64,000 nucleotides of DNA from an uncultured Eubacterium sp. (GTDB lineage Bacteria > Bacillota > Clostridia > Lachnospirales > Lachnospiraceae): assembly GCA_910578975.1 (NCBI GenBank), contig CAJTRZ010000007.1, positions 54,554 through 118,553 on the forward strand, in the 5' to 3' direction. Made by a program: the position numbers and the translations under genes. This document shows, one piece after another, positions 50,166 to 58,903 of the stretch. Position 1 is the first letter of the stretch; each line of letters opens with the position of its first letter. The notes beneath the pieces were generated by a model that saw nothing but the letters and a program-made list of their open reading frames with translations, was not told the DNA's origin and ran no database searches.

Positions 50166-51715
50166 ATAATATCCTCCATCTTATAAGCACTTTCTACAAT
50201 TCCCCTTGCCATTTTCGCAACTGTTGTTGTATAAAACCTGTTATTTACAAAAAATTCCCTCACATTTGACGCTGAGATAAGACTGCCATTGGCAAATAGT
50301 CCGCACCGATCCACATATTCTCCACAGAAATCTAAATCGTGACTTACTATAATAATAGTTTTTCCTCTTGCTGCCAGACTTTTTAAAAATCTTCCTAACT
50401 CTTCTTTAAATATATTATCCATTCCCTTTGTCGGCTCATCCAATAGAAGGATATCCGGCTCTTTTGACAATATTTTTGTAAACGCCACTTTCTGCTGTTC
50501 ACCACCACTTAAATCATAAGGATGCATCTTCATAAATGCTTCCAATTTCATTTCCTTTATAATTTTGTCAGAAGCATTTTCCAACTCCTCTGAAACAGTC
50601 TCCCTCTCAAATAAAATCTGTACGTTCTGTGGCAATAACGCTGCCCTTCCATCCGTTTTCAACTTACCCCTGTATGCCTTCAGGATTTTAGACAACAAAA
50701 GAAGCGTGGTTGTCTTCCCTGTTCCATTTCCACCAATAATTGCGAAAATTTCTCCTTTTTTAACTTCTAAATTCAATCCCTGAATAATATCACGTCCGTT
50801 TTTTTCATATCGGAACCAAATATCCTTACATAAAACGCTGTATTGTTTTTCTAATATATTTTTCTTCTCTTCAGATTTTATCTCTCGTACTATCTTACTA
50901 CTATGATTATTTTCCAACCATCTTCGTCCTTCAGATATAGATATTGGTACTTCTCCTTCACTCTGTCCAAAAATTCTGCTTGGTACAGGCATTAATGGCT
51001 CTATATCCATCAACAGGCTTTTTTTCACTACTTCTCTTATTTCACCAAAATTACTTACTTCACCTTCTTCTAACAACAGTACTTTATCTGCCTTTTGCAA
51101 AACATAATTCAGGCGATGTTCTGATATAATTACAGTAATACCAAAATCTTCATTAATTTTCTTTAAAATATCTAAGAATCTTTCTGCTGCAATTGGGTCT
51201 AATTGGGCTGTAGGCTCATCTAAAACAAGCACCTCCGGACCCATTACCATAACTGCTGCCAGATTCAATAATTGTTTCTGACCACCTGACAGCGAGTCAG
51301 TATCTTCATTGTACCAGCCGGTAATATCAAAATACTCTGCAATCTCTGCTGTCTTTGCGCGAATATATTCACTTTTTTCTCCAAAATTCTCTAATCCAAA
51401 TGCCAGTTCATGCCAGACCTTGTCTGTCACAATCTGATGTTCCGGATTCTGCATCACATAGCCTATTTTTTTTGCCTGCTCTTCATCTGTCATCTCATCT
51501 ATATTCTGACCGTCAAAATTTACTGTTCCTTCAATATTTCCTGCCGGTCTGATTTGTGGTTTTAAACACCTCAGAAAGGTCGTCTTTCCACAGCCAGACT
51601 TCCCACATACAACAATGAACTGCCCTTTTTCAATACTTAGAGAGACTTTCTTCAGACTCTGTTTATCAGATATCTTATATTTATAACTTAAATTTTCGAT
51701 TTCAATCTGCGCCAT
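50159..51715 (-). CDS. ECF transporter duplicated ATPase (EcfA-EcfA' fusion)
   Basis: 518 residues containing two complete ABC domains. First: CGKSGCGKTTFLR (Walker A), LSGGQKQLLNLA (signature), VLVLDEPTAQLDP (Walker B). Second: GGNGTGKTTTLLL, LSGGEQQKVAFT and ILLLDEPTKGMD. The two ATPase subunits of an ECF module are fused into one chain. GGAGGGATTAAG precedes ATG 51715, overlapping ecfT by 28 bases. Confidence 0.95.
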   Translation of the reverse strand: MAQIEIENLSYKYKISDKQSLKKVSLSIEKGQFIVVCGKSGCGKTTFLRCLKPQIRPAGNIEGTVNFDGQNIDEMTDEEQAKKIGYVMQNPEHQIVTDKVWHELAFGLENFGEKSEYIRAKTAEIAEYFDITGWYNEDTDSLSGGQKQLLNLAAVMVMGPEVLVLDEPTAQLDPIAAERFLDILKKINEDFGITVIISEHRLNYVLQKADKVLLLEEGEVSNFGEIREVVKKSLLMDIEPLMPVPSRIFGQSEGEVPISISEGRRWLENNHSSKIVREIKSEEKKNILEKQYSVLCKDIWFRYEKNGRDIIQGLNLEVKKGEIFAIIGGNGTGKTTTLLLLSKILKAYRGKLKTDGRAALLPQNVQILFERETVSEELENASDKIIKEMKLEAFMKMHPYDLSGGEQQKVAFTKILSKEPDILLLDEPTKGMDNIFKEELGRFLKSLAARGKTIIIVSHDLDFCGEYVDRCGLFANGSLISASNVREFFVNNRFYTTTVAKMARGIVESAYKMEDIIC

Positions 51716-52548
51716 CTTAATCCCTCCCTGATGTTAATAAAAACCGGTGTCAAACATAACAATGCATAAAAGATATAAACAAGAACATTACCTTTATAAA
51801 CGATATAAGGATAGTAATAAGTAAAAATCATATCCTTGTGTATCGCCCACAGAACAATGCCTGATAAAACGATAATCCATATCATCACACCAATGTCACG
51901 TTTTTCTATTTTGTAATTACTGTAGTTTGTCCTTCTCCTTACTCCAAACCCTCTGGCTTTCATCGAGTCTGCTGTATCAATTGAGCTTTCCAATGCCCAT
52001 GTAGTTGTTATAGAGAAAACTCTGCATCCCCTCTTTATTTTTCCAATAAAATTTTCTCCTTCATCTCCATTGACCGAAGAAACCTCTTTATAATGTTTTA
52101 TATATTTTGGTATGAACCTCAATATCATAGAAACTAACAATGCCATATGTGGCATAAATTTTCCTACTGCTCCAAAAAATCTTTCTAGTCCCATTATCTC
52201 ATGAAATGTAGAAAACCATATAAGCATACCGCATATAATTGCTGAAGACACAATACCATATATAATCGACTCCAGCGTCACTGGATTTCCGGTAAACAAA
52301 TAAAATAATAATGTTCCTCCTTTATGAGAAAACAACGGATTTATAAGGGACGAAACAAAAAAAATGAAACTTACTATCAACAGATACTTTACTCCTTCTC
52401 GTCCTTTTAAATAAAAGTAATACGCCAATGCTGAAAATATAGAAATCAGCACCAGTCCTAACTGCATCTGAAACATAGTAAGTCCTAATACTACCAAATA
52501 AAATATTAAATTTACTAACGGATGGAATCTTGAAAACTCATCTTTCAT
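51688..52548 (-). CDS. ecfT: ECF transporter transmembrane (T) component
   Basis: A 286-residue membrane protein with five or more helices. The coupling helix motif STTTWALESSIDTADSMKARGFG includes the conserved A-R-G that docks to the ATPases. It transmits ATP energy to the S component. Translationally coupled to the fusion protein gene upstream (TAATG overlap). Confidence 0.93.
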   Translation of the reverse strand: MKDEFSRFHPLVNLIFYLVVLGLTMFQMQLGLVLISIFSALAYYFYLKGREGVKYLLIVSFIFFVSSLINPLFSHKGGTLLFYLFTGNPVTLESIIYGIVSSAIICGMLIWFSTFHEIMGLERFFGAVGKFMPHMALLVSMILRFIPKYIKHYKEVSSVNGDEGENFIGKIKRGCRVFSITTTWALESSIDTADSMKARGFGVRRRTNYSNYKIEKRDIGVMIWIIVLSGIVLWAIHKDMIFTYYYPYIVYKGNVLVYIFYALLCLTPVFINIREGLRWRRLKSKI

Positions 52549-54410
52549 TATCTTACGTCCTCACCTAAATTGCACGTATAGTGCCATTCTATTTTATCAC
52601 CGGATTTTACCTTATATTCGCTGCAGCTTTTTTGCTGATACTCCCCATTCACACAATACAGCCATCCTGACTGTCCACCACAGGAAAATTCGTAAATATT
52701 ATCAATTCCCTCTATATAGGCACTCATTCCGGTAAAAGATGCTTCCATCAATATATTATTCTTTTTCAATTCTCTGGAAAGAATATCATAAACACTGTCT
52801 TCTCTTTTGAAAGAAACTTCTTGTTCCTTTAATATCACTCCATCTTTCGGAATATGCCCTTTTAATCCTTTATCTAAATTGTCTAAATTATCATAAATTG
52901 TAGAACACTCTACTAGTATTGTACAGCTTCCTGCTGTCTCCTTTATCTCATTTTCTGGATTACTTTTTGTGCATCCACCAAAAATCAGACAGACCGTGAT
53001 AAGCATAATAAAAAGCTTATTTCTTCTTTTCAATAATATTCCTGCTACAGTTAATCCCAAGACTCCTAAAATTATTCCAATCCAATTGTCATTCTTTTCT
53101 AGTTTATTATCCTGCACCATTCTTTCTTTTGTCATGTTTTCCTGACTATTAATCTCTGCAGTCTCTTTCTGCTGCGCTTCTTCTGCTTTGTTATTCTTTC
53201 TATCTAATTTCCCTTTTGTATTTTTCTTCACTCTGTAATCTGCTTGCGTTTCCTTCACATCCGCATCTGTATTCTTCTGTAAAGAATCACCCATTTTGTT
53301 TTGTCCTGTTATATCAGTCTCTTTTGATGCTCTCTCTCTATGATTAATTTTCTGATTTAAGATAATATTATCTTTTCGTTTGTTCACTTTTGTCTTTTTC
53401 TCTAACGTTTTTTTATTATCTTTCATATTATATAAACCATTTTCATCTGACAAACTTCTATAATATGCCGTCAACGAGTACATTGCCTGCTCCGTCGACA
53501 TCTGATTTACAAAACTGTCTTTTGTATGTTTAAAACCACCATCCATGTAATATTGTAACAACCCATCCAATACAGTATGATTATATTTTATAAAACGGCT
53601 ATCTGTCACCTTTATTTCCAATGCGGTCATGGCTGCTAATACCTGGGCAGTGCTTTCACAATTTTCACTTCCCCCACTGGAAAAAGCCCCGGATTTACTT
53701 TGTCTGAATGATAACATTTTTACACCGTTCTCAACAGCTTTCTCAATCTTTTCCTGTTTACGGTACTTTGATAGTGCCTGTAGTACCATTGCAGTCACAT
53801 CTGCTTCTGACTTTTTTCCTGTAATCGCCCAGCCGCCATCATTTAACTGATTATTCAATAATATAGAAATCAATTTTTCCCTTGTTGTTTTTTCTCCTGT
53901 ATATTCTTTGGCTATATCTGGAATTTCATAATTCCCACAATCTAATGCCAGCAGACAGAATGCTACACTATTCATTCCTGTTTTTACCACATTATCTAAT
54001 TCTGCCAGTGGTCTAAGCAGATTATATCCTTCAAAATTATCCGGAGCAGTATTTACAGATGTAAGTGCTAATACTACCCTTGCGTATTCCGTATACTTAG
54101 TTTTTGATAATACACCATTAGATTTTTTCACTTCAGACTTCAGATTATTCAAATATAAATTCAAATAATCTTCCGTCAATGTCCCATATCTGGCAAGCCC
54201 CATAATAAGCCACTCCCCACCTACACTGCCATAGGTGGGTTTGGCTACTTTACTTATTTCATATTCAGATATTTTATCAAGATAATTCCTCGTCTGTGAT
54301 TTCGTCAGAATCGTACTTCCCTGTGCTGGCGCAGCAAATACCAATAGACATATGAACGCTATTCCTACTACAAAAACATATTGAATTAACTTGTTCCAAC
54401 ATCTGCTCAT
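52548..54410 (-). CDS. Surface protein: alpha/alpha-barrel + DUF4430 (intrinsic-factor-like)
   Basis: 620 residues in the order of animal intrinsic factor/transcobalamin, with added membrane parts. Signal peptide 1-31. Residues ~35-330 are an alpha/alpha-barrel with prenyltransferase/squalene-cyclase-like repeats (DGGWAITGKKSEADVTAMVLQ, SGAFSSGGSENCESTAQVL, GGFKHTKDSFVNQMSTEQAM). A ~100-residue charged linker follows, then a membrane helix ~445-463 ending KRRNK. A second helix ends in a lipobox-like LIFGGC. The C-terminal DUF4430 domain (~495-620) has GGQSGWLYCVNGEY. The topology puts both binding domains outside. Probably captures corrinoid for the ECF transporter encoded downstream; function is inferred. 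Confidence 0.82.
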   Translation of the reverse strand: MSRCWNKLIQYVFVVGIAFICLLVFAAPAQGSTILTKSQTRNYLDKISEYEISKVAKPTYGSVGGEWLIMGLARYGTLTEDYLNLYLNNLKSEVKKSNGVLSKTKYTEYARVVLALTSVNTAPDNFEGYNLLRPLAELDNVVKTGMNSVAFCLLALDCGNYEIPDIAKEYTGEKTTREKLISILLNNQLNDGGWAITGKKSEADVTAMVLQALSKYRKQEKIEKAVENGVKMLSFRQSKSGAFSSGGSENCESTAQVLAAMTALEIKVTDSRFIKYNHTVLDGLLQYYMDGGFKHTKDSFVNQMSTEQAMYSLTAYYRSLSDENGLYNMKDNKKTLEKKTKVNKRKDNIILNQKINHRERASKETDITGQNKMGDSLQKNTDADVKETQADYRVKKNTKGKLDRKNNKAEEAQQKETAEINSQENMTKERMVQDNKLEKNDNWIGIILGVLGLTVAGILLKRRNKLFIMLITVCLIFGGCTKSNPENEIKETAGSCTILVECSTIYDNLDNLDKGLKGHIPKDGVILKEQEVSFKREDSVYDILSRELKKNNILMEASFTGMSAYIEGIDNIYEFSCGGQSGWLYCVNGEYQQKSCSEYKVKSGDKIEWHYTCNLGEDVR

Positions 54411-54428
54411 CTTTCGCCTGCTTTCTTT

Positions 54429-55541
54429 TTATTTTTTCACTTTCAAAGATTTTACTTTACTCCATCTGCCAAAACTCTTTTTTCCCTTTATTATTCTGTA
54501 AGCCCTGACTTTCACATAACACCTTACTTTTTTTGAAAGTTTCTTTGTTGTATAAGTAGTCTTTGTTGTCGTTTTCACTTTGCTCTTTTTAAATTTCTTA
54601 TTTGTTGCATAACGATACTGATAACCCTTTGCCCCGGTTACTTTATTAATCTTTATTTTTACTTTATATTTTTTAATATTCGTTAATTTTTTAATCGTTA
54701 CCCTTTTTAATGGTGCAATCGTAGTAGTTTCTGGTGTCGTCGGTGCTGCAGTGGTTGTCTCTGGCTCTGTTGTTTCCTCTACATAACCTAGATTTAACAA
54801 TGCTTTATCAACTTCTTCCTGTGTAGCATCATACTTTTCAAGTACACTGACTGCCTCTGCCCTTGCTTCTTTAAATTTTCCTTCAGCATCAACATCTGCC
54901 ACCTGTTTCATCAGCTTGTCCTTGTCTGCTAGTTTTGCACTTTCAATATTATCATACCAACTGTAAAAACCTAAATCAGCCCCTCCTGCATACACACTGA
55001 ACTGTATTCTTATTACATCGCCATCTTTTACCGGCTGGGCACTCATTCCATTGCTTGATTCCTTATTATTAATACTATACAACCAACCGGACAACTCTGT
55101 ATATGAACCAGTTCCTAATTTTTGTTCATCCTCAAATAATTTATTTATACTGGTATTGGTTGGTGCATCATAATGATAAACATAACCATTTCCATAATCG
55201 GCATCGATACTTGCCATATTTTGTATCGTCTGTGGAATATTGATAACACCTGTGTCTGCATTACTGATACTCTCTAAATAATATCCATAATCACTTGTGG
55301 TTCCATTTAGTTTTATGTTTTTTTCTTCTGCCGCTTTTTCCAATACATCCTGTACAGATGCCCCCTCATCAAGTTCTACTGTCATTGGTTCTATTAAAAA
55401 CCCCTGTCCAATTGTAAATCTCTCAATACTCATAGTAACCTTAATTGTTTTTGTTTCCCCTGCAAATGTAACAGTAATCGTAGATAAAACCATAGCTAAT
55501 ACAATCACTGCTGACAAAACCTTTTTTGTAATTCTGTTCAT
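54429..55541 (-). CDS. Secreted DUF4430 protein with FN3-like wall-associated C-terminus
   Basis: 370 residues from ATG 55541, which has GGAGGATAAA; the longer frame upstream lacks a site. Signal peptide ~1-27 (VTFAG). The DUF4430 domain (~30-180; VELDEGASVQDVLEKAAEE, GYYLESI, YTELSGWLYSINNKESSNGM) is homologous to the C-terminal beta domain of transcobalamins. A short helical segment, a TTTAAPTTPETTT linker and a Lys-rich FN3-like end (GRWSKVKSLKVKK) follow. First gene after the cobalamin riboswitch. Probably a wall-associated corrinoid-binding protein. The terminal module resembles that of the Thr-rich protein at 16259. Confidence 0.82.
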   Translation of the reverse strand: MNRITKKVLSAVIVLAMVLSTITVTFAGETKTIKVTMSIERFTIGQGFLIEPMTVELDEGASVQDVLEKAAEEKNIKLNGTTSDYGYYLESISNADTGVINIPQTIQNMASIDADYGNGYVYHYDAPTNTSINKLFEDEQKLGTGSYTELSGWLYSINNKESSNGMSAQPVKDGDVIRIQFSVYAGGADLGFYSWYDNIESAKLADKDKLMKQVADVDAEGKFKEARAEAVSVLEKYDATQEEVDKALLNLGYVEETTEPETTTAAPTTPETTTIAPLKRVTIKKLTNIKKYKVKIKINKVTGAKGYQYRYATNKKFKKSKVKTTTKTTYTTKKLSKKVRCYVKVRAYRIIKGKKSFGRWSKVKSLKVKK

Positions 55542-55590
55542 TTTATCCTCCTTCTGCCATTGATAATTTCCAGAAATGAATAAAAGAAAA

Positions 55591-55647
55591 GTCCTGCAAA
55601 ATTGCAAGACTAAAAAAGCTGTCTGACAAACCACCATAATTTGTCAG
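55591..55647 (-). terminator. Tandem terminators forming the riboswitch expression platform
   Basis: CTGACAAA/TTTGTCAG (55623-55647) followed by CTTTTTTAG, then GTCTTGCAA/TTGCAGGAC followed by TTTTC. They lie between the cobalamin aptamer and the first gene. Confidence 0.75.
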
Positions 55648-55700
55648 ATAACATATATTTCCTCTTCGCCTTGCCTGCGAATTCTGGTTTGTTGTGTTGA

Positions 55701-55855
55701 CATATCCTGACTTAAGTTCATTCTACTAAAAGCGCCTTCCAGGACTCTCCCGTGGCATTTTGCTTTTTTCGTCCCTCATACAGTAGAGAAAGACTGTGCC
55801 GGATTCACACCGGACTTCCCTTAAACTGGCGATAACTTATTATTACTTATCCCAG
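55701..55855 (-). promoter_or_regulatory. Cobalamin riboswitch
   Basis: On the minus strand the order matches the class: AAGGGAAGTCCGGTG, AATCCGGCACAGTC, GAGGGACG, then the B12-box-like ATGCCACGGGAGAG, GGAAGGCGC and AGTCAGGATATG. Terminator hairpins follow, so cobalamin binding should turn the operon off. Confidence 0.92.
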
Positions 55856-55887
55856 ACCACAACAATTTCTATCAAATTGACAAGATT

Positions 55888-55916
55888 ATTGTAACTTATG
55901 TGACATTTGATGTCAA
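55888..55916 (-). promoter_or_regulatory. Promoter of the cobalamin-regulated operon
   Basis: TTGACA (55911-55916), 17-bp spacer and TACAAT (55888-55893), just beyond the spmA stop. Confidence 0.8.
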
Positions 55917-55946
55917 ATTTATCACTCTCATGTATTTTGTTACAAT

Positions 55947-56558
55947 CTAATCCCTGACATTTACTTTTCTTCTGCACATAATTTTACAAAAAATTACTCC
56001 TGCCAATGTACTAATCATTGTCGCCAATATTGCTGGTGCTACGATGGATGCAGGACTTTGGGAATGATACTGGCTTCTATATGCAATCATATTAACAGGA
56101 ATCAATTGCAGAGAAGATATATTAATTACTAAAAAAGTACACATCTCATTCGTTGATATGTGACTAGGAATAATTCTTCCATTTTGAGGAATTGGATCCT
56201 TTGACAATTCCTCCATAGCTTTCAAACCTGCCGGAGTAGCAGCCCACCCCAGACCTAACAGATTTGCGATAATATTTGTTGTAATATGTGGTCTTGCCTT
56301 ATGTTCTTCCGGCATATTAGGAAATAACCATTTTACAATAGGTTCTAATCCCCTTTCTGCTTTTCTTATTAAACCCGAGTTTTCTGCAACTTTCATAAAA
56401 CCCATCCACATACTCATGATTCCCAACATAGTTATGCAGAGTTTTACCGCTTCTTCTGCTGACTCTATTGCTCCATTACCCACTTGTTCTATTGTCCCTG
56501 TAGCTACACCATATATTACTCCGATAACAATCATAAATGCCCAGATATAATTAAGCAT
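55947..56558 (-). CDS. spmA: Spore maturation protein A
   Basis: A 203-residue membrane protein of the Gate/nucleoside-recognition family: MLNYIWAFMIVIGVIYG, LCITMLGIMSMWMGFMKVAE, the conserved NIIANLLGLGWAATPAGLKAM and NEMCTFLVINISSLQLIP. It works with SpmB in spore core dehydration. The partner gene lies ~8 kb away. Start ATG 56558 follows AAAGAGGAT. Confidence 0.94.
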   Translation of the reverse strand: MLNYIWAFMIVIGVIYGVATGTIEQVGNGAIESAEEAVKLCITMLGIMSMWMGFMKVAENSGLIRKAERGLEPIVKWLFPNMPEEHKARPHITTNIIANLLGLGWAATPAGLKAMEELSKDPIPQNGRIIPSHISTNEMCTFLVINISSLQLIPVNMIAYRSQYHSQSPASIVAPAILATMISTLAGVIFCKIMCRRKVNVRD

Positions 56559-56900
56559 ATTATCCTCTTTATATACTATTTCTTAACATCATATTACGTT
56601 TCGCTTTGTCCTATGACAAAAAATTTTTATATAGTTTTTTCTGTAATTTTTAGTAATTATTGCTATATATTAATTTAAAACATTAATATTTGCTTTACTT
56701 TTACCCAATTTTGTTAATAACTATATTTAAAACACAAAAATATGCCTGTACTTCTTTGTTTTTATAAAAAAAGTTTGTTAATTTTTCTTTCCTCTCTTTT
56801 CTTGACTAAAATTTCCATTCGTTTTAATATGATACCCGAAAGAAGGATGACACATATCCTATTCAAGAAGTAGCATTTTCAACTTAAGGAGGTATTTAAA
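56559..56900. other. Divergent intergenic region spmA / HPr-like gene
   Basis: AT-rich control region, no small gene seen. It contains the HPr-like promoter TTGACT (56802-56807), 17-bp spacer, TAATAT (56825-56830). Confidence 0.6.
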
Positions 56901-57131
56901 ATGAAAACCGTTACTGTAAACTTGAATTCAATTGAAAAAGTAAAGTCCTTCGTAAAGGACATTACAAAATATGATAATGATTTTGATTTAGTTTCCGGAC
57001 GTAACTTAATTGATGCGAAATCAGTTATGGGAATTTTTGCTCTTGATTTATCAAAACCATTACAGCTTAACATCCACTCACAAGATCATGGTGATAAAAT
57101 TGCCGAGGAACTAAAAGATTATATTTGCTAA
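56901..57131 (+). CDS. HPr-like protein lacking the active-site histidine
   Basis: 76 residues with the HPr fold: MKTVTVNL start and DAKSVMGIFALDLSKPLQLNI, whose Ser41 corresponds to regulatory Ser46. The segment that should read GLHARPA is IEKVKSF, with no His, so it cannot carry PTS phosphate. Like Crh of Bacillus it could act only as a Ser-phosphorylated regulator. CTTAAGGAGGTATTTAAA before ATG 56901 is a very strong site, and a good promoter precedes it: probably highly expressed. Genuine ptsH is at 43994. Confidence 0.85.
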   Translation: MKTVTVNLNSIEKVKSFVKDITKYDNDFDLVSGRNLIDAKSVMGIFALDLSKPLQLNIHSQDHGDKIAEELKDYIC

Positions 57132-57176
57132 CTATCAATTGAATTTATAAAGCGGCCAGGCCGCACACCCCTACAA

Positions 57177-57226
57177 GAAAAGGGAAGTATATGTCAACAT
57201 ATGTTGTCCTATACTTCCCTCTTTTT
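57177..57226. terminator. Bidirectional terminator between HPr-like gene and rsmI
   Basis: AAGGGAAGTATA ... TATACTTCCCT stem with inner AACATATGTT palindrome and T-run. Confidence 0.85.
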
Positions 57227-58066
57227 TTACTCAATTAACTGATTATAAATATCACGCTTTGATACTCCTCTGTCTTTCGCAGTCAGTTTCATCGCTTCCT
57301 TTTTATCATTTCCCTGTCCGATATAATAATTCACATGCTCTTTTACAGTCATCTCTTCCCACTGTTTTCTCTTTTCTGCTTCTAACTCTTCCTCCGGTTT
57401 TCCGGCAATAACCAGCACATACTCCCCCTTAGGCTCTTTCTCCTGGTAAAGCTCTATTGCTTCAGTAATTGTGGTCTGAAATGCTTCCTCAAATTTCTTT
57501 GTCAACTCTCTACATATCGTTATCGGCCTGTCACCCAGAACTCTCTCCAACTCTTTTAAAGTCTTGGTTAATCTGTGTGGTGCCTCATAAATGACAATTG
57601 TCCTTGTTTCTTTCTCAAGATTCTCCAACACCTTTGCTTTTTCCTTTTTATCCTTTGGTAAAAAGGCCTCAAAAACAAAACGTCTCGTCCTCTGCCCAGA
57701 CATGGTAAGTGCCGTAACACATGCTGCCGCCCCCGGAAGTGATGTCACTTCTACACCGGCTTCAAAGCACTGTCGCACCAGTTCCTCTCCCGGATCAGAA
57801 ATTCCGGGGGTTCCTGCATCTGTAATCAGGGCAATATTTTTACCCTGTAACATTTCTTCTACCAACACCTTTGCCTTATCATATTTATTAAACTCATGAT
57901 AACTGGTCATTGGAGTATTTATATCAAAATGATTTAACAGCTTGATGCTGTTTCTTGTATCTTCTGCTCCAATTAAATCAACTTCTTTTAATGTCCTTAC
58001 TACCCTATAAGTAATATCTTCCAAATTGCCTATGGGTGTAGCACATAAATACAACTTTCCTGCCAT
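57227..58066 (-). CDS. rsmI: 16S rRNA (C1402-2'-O)-methyltransferase
   Basis: A 279-residue tetrapyrrole-methylase-fold enzyme: LYLCATPIGNLEDIT, GAEDTRNS, ALITDAGTPGISDPG, SLPGAAACVTAL and IVIYEAPHRL. It methylates C1402 in the decoding site. The C-terminal part carries an extended Lys-rich tail (KEHVNYYIGQGNDKKEAMKLTA), common in Firmicutes. It is the last gene of the conserved holB-yaaT-trmN6-rsmI run. Confidence 0.97.
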   Translation of the reverse strand: MAGKLYLCATPIGNLEDITYRVVRTLKEVDLIGAEDTRNSIKLLNHFDINTPMTSYHEFNKYDKAKVLVEEMLQGKNIALITDAGTPGISDPGEELVRQCFEAGVEVTSLPGAAACVTALTMSGQRTRRFVFEAFLPKDKKEKAKVLENLEKETRTIVIYEAPHRLTKTLKELERVLGDRPITICRELTKKFEEAFQTTITEAIELYQEKEPKGEYVLVIAGKPEEELEAEKRKQWEEMTVKEHVNYYIGQGNDKKEAMKLTAKDRGVSKRDIYNQLIE

Positions 58067-58120
58067 ATTACTTCCCTGCTCTACTTCAAATTAAACTATT
58101 TCCTAAAAGTGCAAAGCCCT

Positions 58121-58861
58121 TTATATCTTTCCATATATTCTCAAAATTTCTTCCGTATATACTCCTTGAGACTGATAAACAATTAATGGAGCCTCCACTT
58201 TCATCATTGCTCCGCCTCCACGGTATCCCTCTATTAAAATCATATTGGCTTCTTTATTCTTAAATGGATGCACCATTCTGAGCCGTTTCGGCTCTACTTT
58301 ATGCTCATGCATTAACCGGATAATCTCAACCAGTCTCCTCGGTCTATGTACCATATAGAATCTTCCGCCAGGTCTCAATACTTTTGCTGTTTCTCTGATA
58401 ACGTCTTCTAAATTACACTTTATTTCATGTCTTGCGATTGCTTTTGGCTCTTCAAAGTTTTTTACACCATGATGCTCTGTCATATAGGGTGGATTGCAAG
58501 TCACAATATCAAAAGCGGCTCCGCCAAAAATCTTCGAAGCCTCTTTAATATCACCTTTTACAATATCTATTTTATCCTGCAAATCATTGAGTAGAACACT
58601 TCTCCCCGCCATCTCGGCACTTTCCTCCTGAATCTCAAGCCCGGTAAAATGCTCTCCCTCAGTCTTCGCCTCTAAAAGCAATGGTATAATTCCTGTTCCT
58701 GTTCCAAGATCAAGAACATTTTCTCCTTCCCTCACCTCTGCAAATCCTGACAAAAGCACGGCATCCATTCCAAAACAAAATCTATTTTTGTCCTGTATTA
58801 TCCTATATCCCTTACGCTCAAGTTCATCAATGCGTTCTCCATCTTTTATTTTCACTTCCAC
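58121..58861 (-). CDS. tRNA1(Val) (A37-N6)-methyltransferase family protein
   Basis: A 246-residue class I SAM methyltransferase: VLDLGTGTGIIPLLL (SAM loop) and catalytic VTCNPPYM for N6-adenine methylation; QDKNRFCFGMDAVLL is the TrmN6/YabB signature. Same gene order as B. subtilis yabB. Modifies tRNA; the exact tRNA in this species is not proven. Confidence 0.93.
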   Translation of the reverse strand: MEVKIKDGERIDELERKGYRIIQDKNRFCFGMDAVLLSGFAEVREGENVLDLGTGTGIIPLLLEAKTEGEHFTGLEIQEESAEMAGRSVLLNDLQDKIDIVKGDIKEASKIFGGAAFDIVTCNPPYMTEHHGVKNFEEPKAIARHEIKCNLEDVIRETAKVLRPGGRFYMVHRPRRLVEIIRLMHEHKVEPKRLRMVHPFKNKEANMILIEGYRGGGAMMKVEAPLIVYQSQGVYTEEILRIYGKI

Positions 58862-58903
58862 AATTTATTTCCTCGATAGAAATCTATTTATCCTCAACTA
58901 CAA

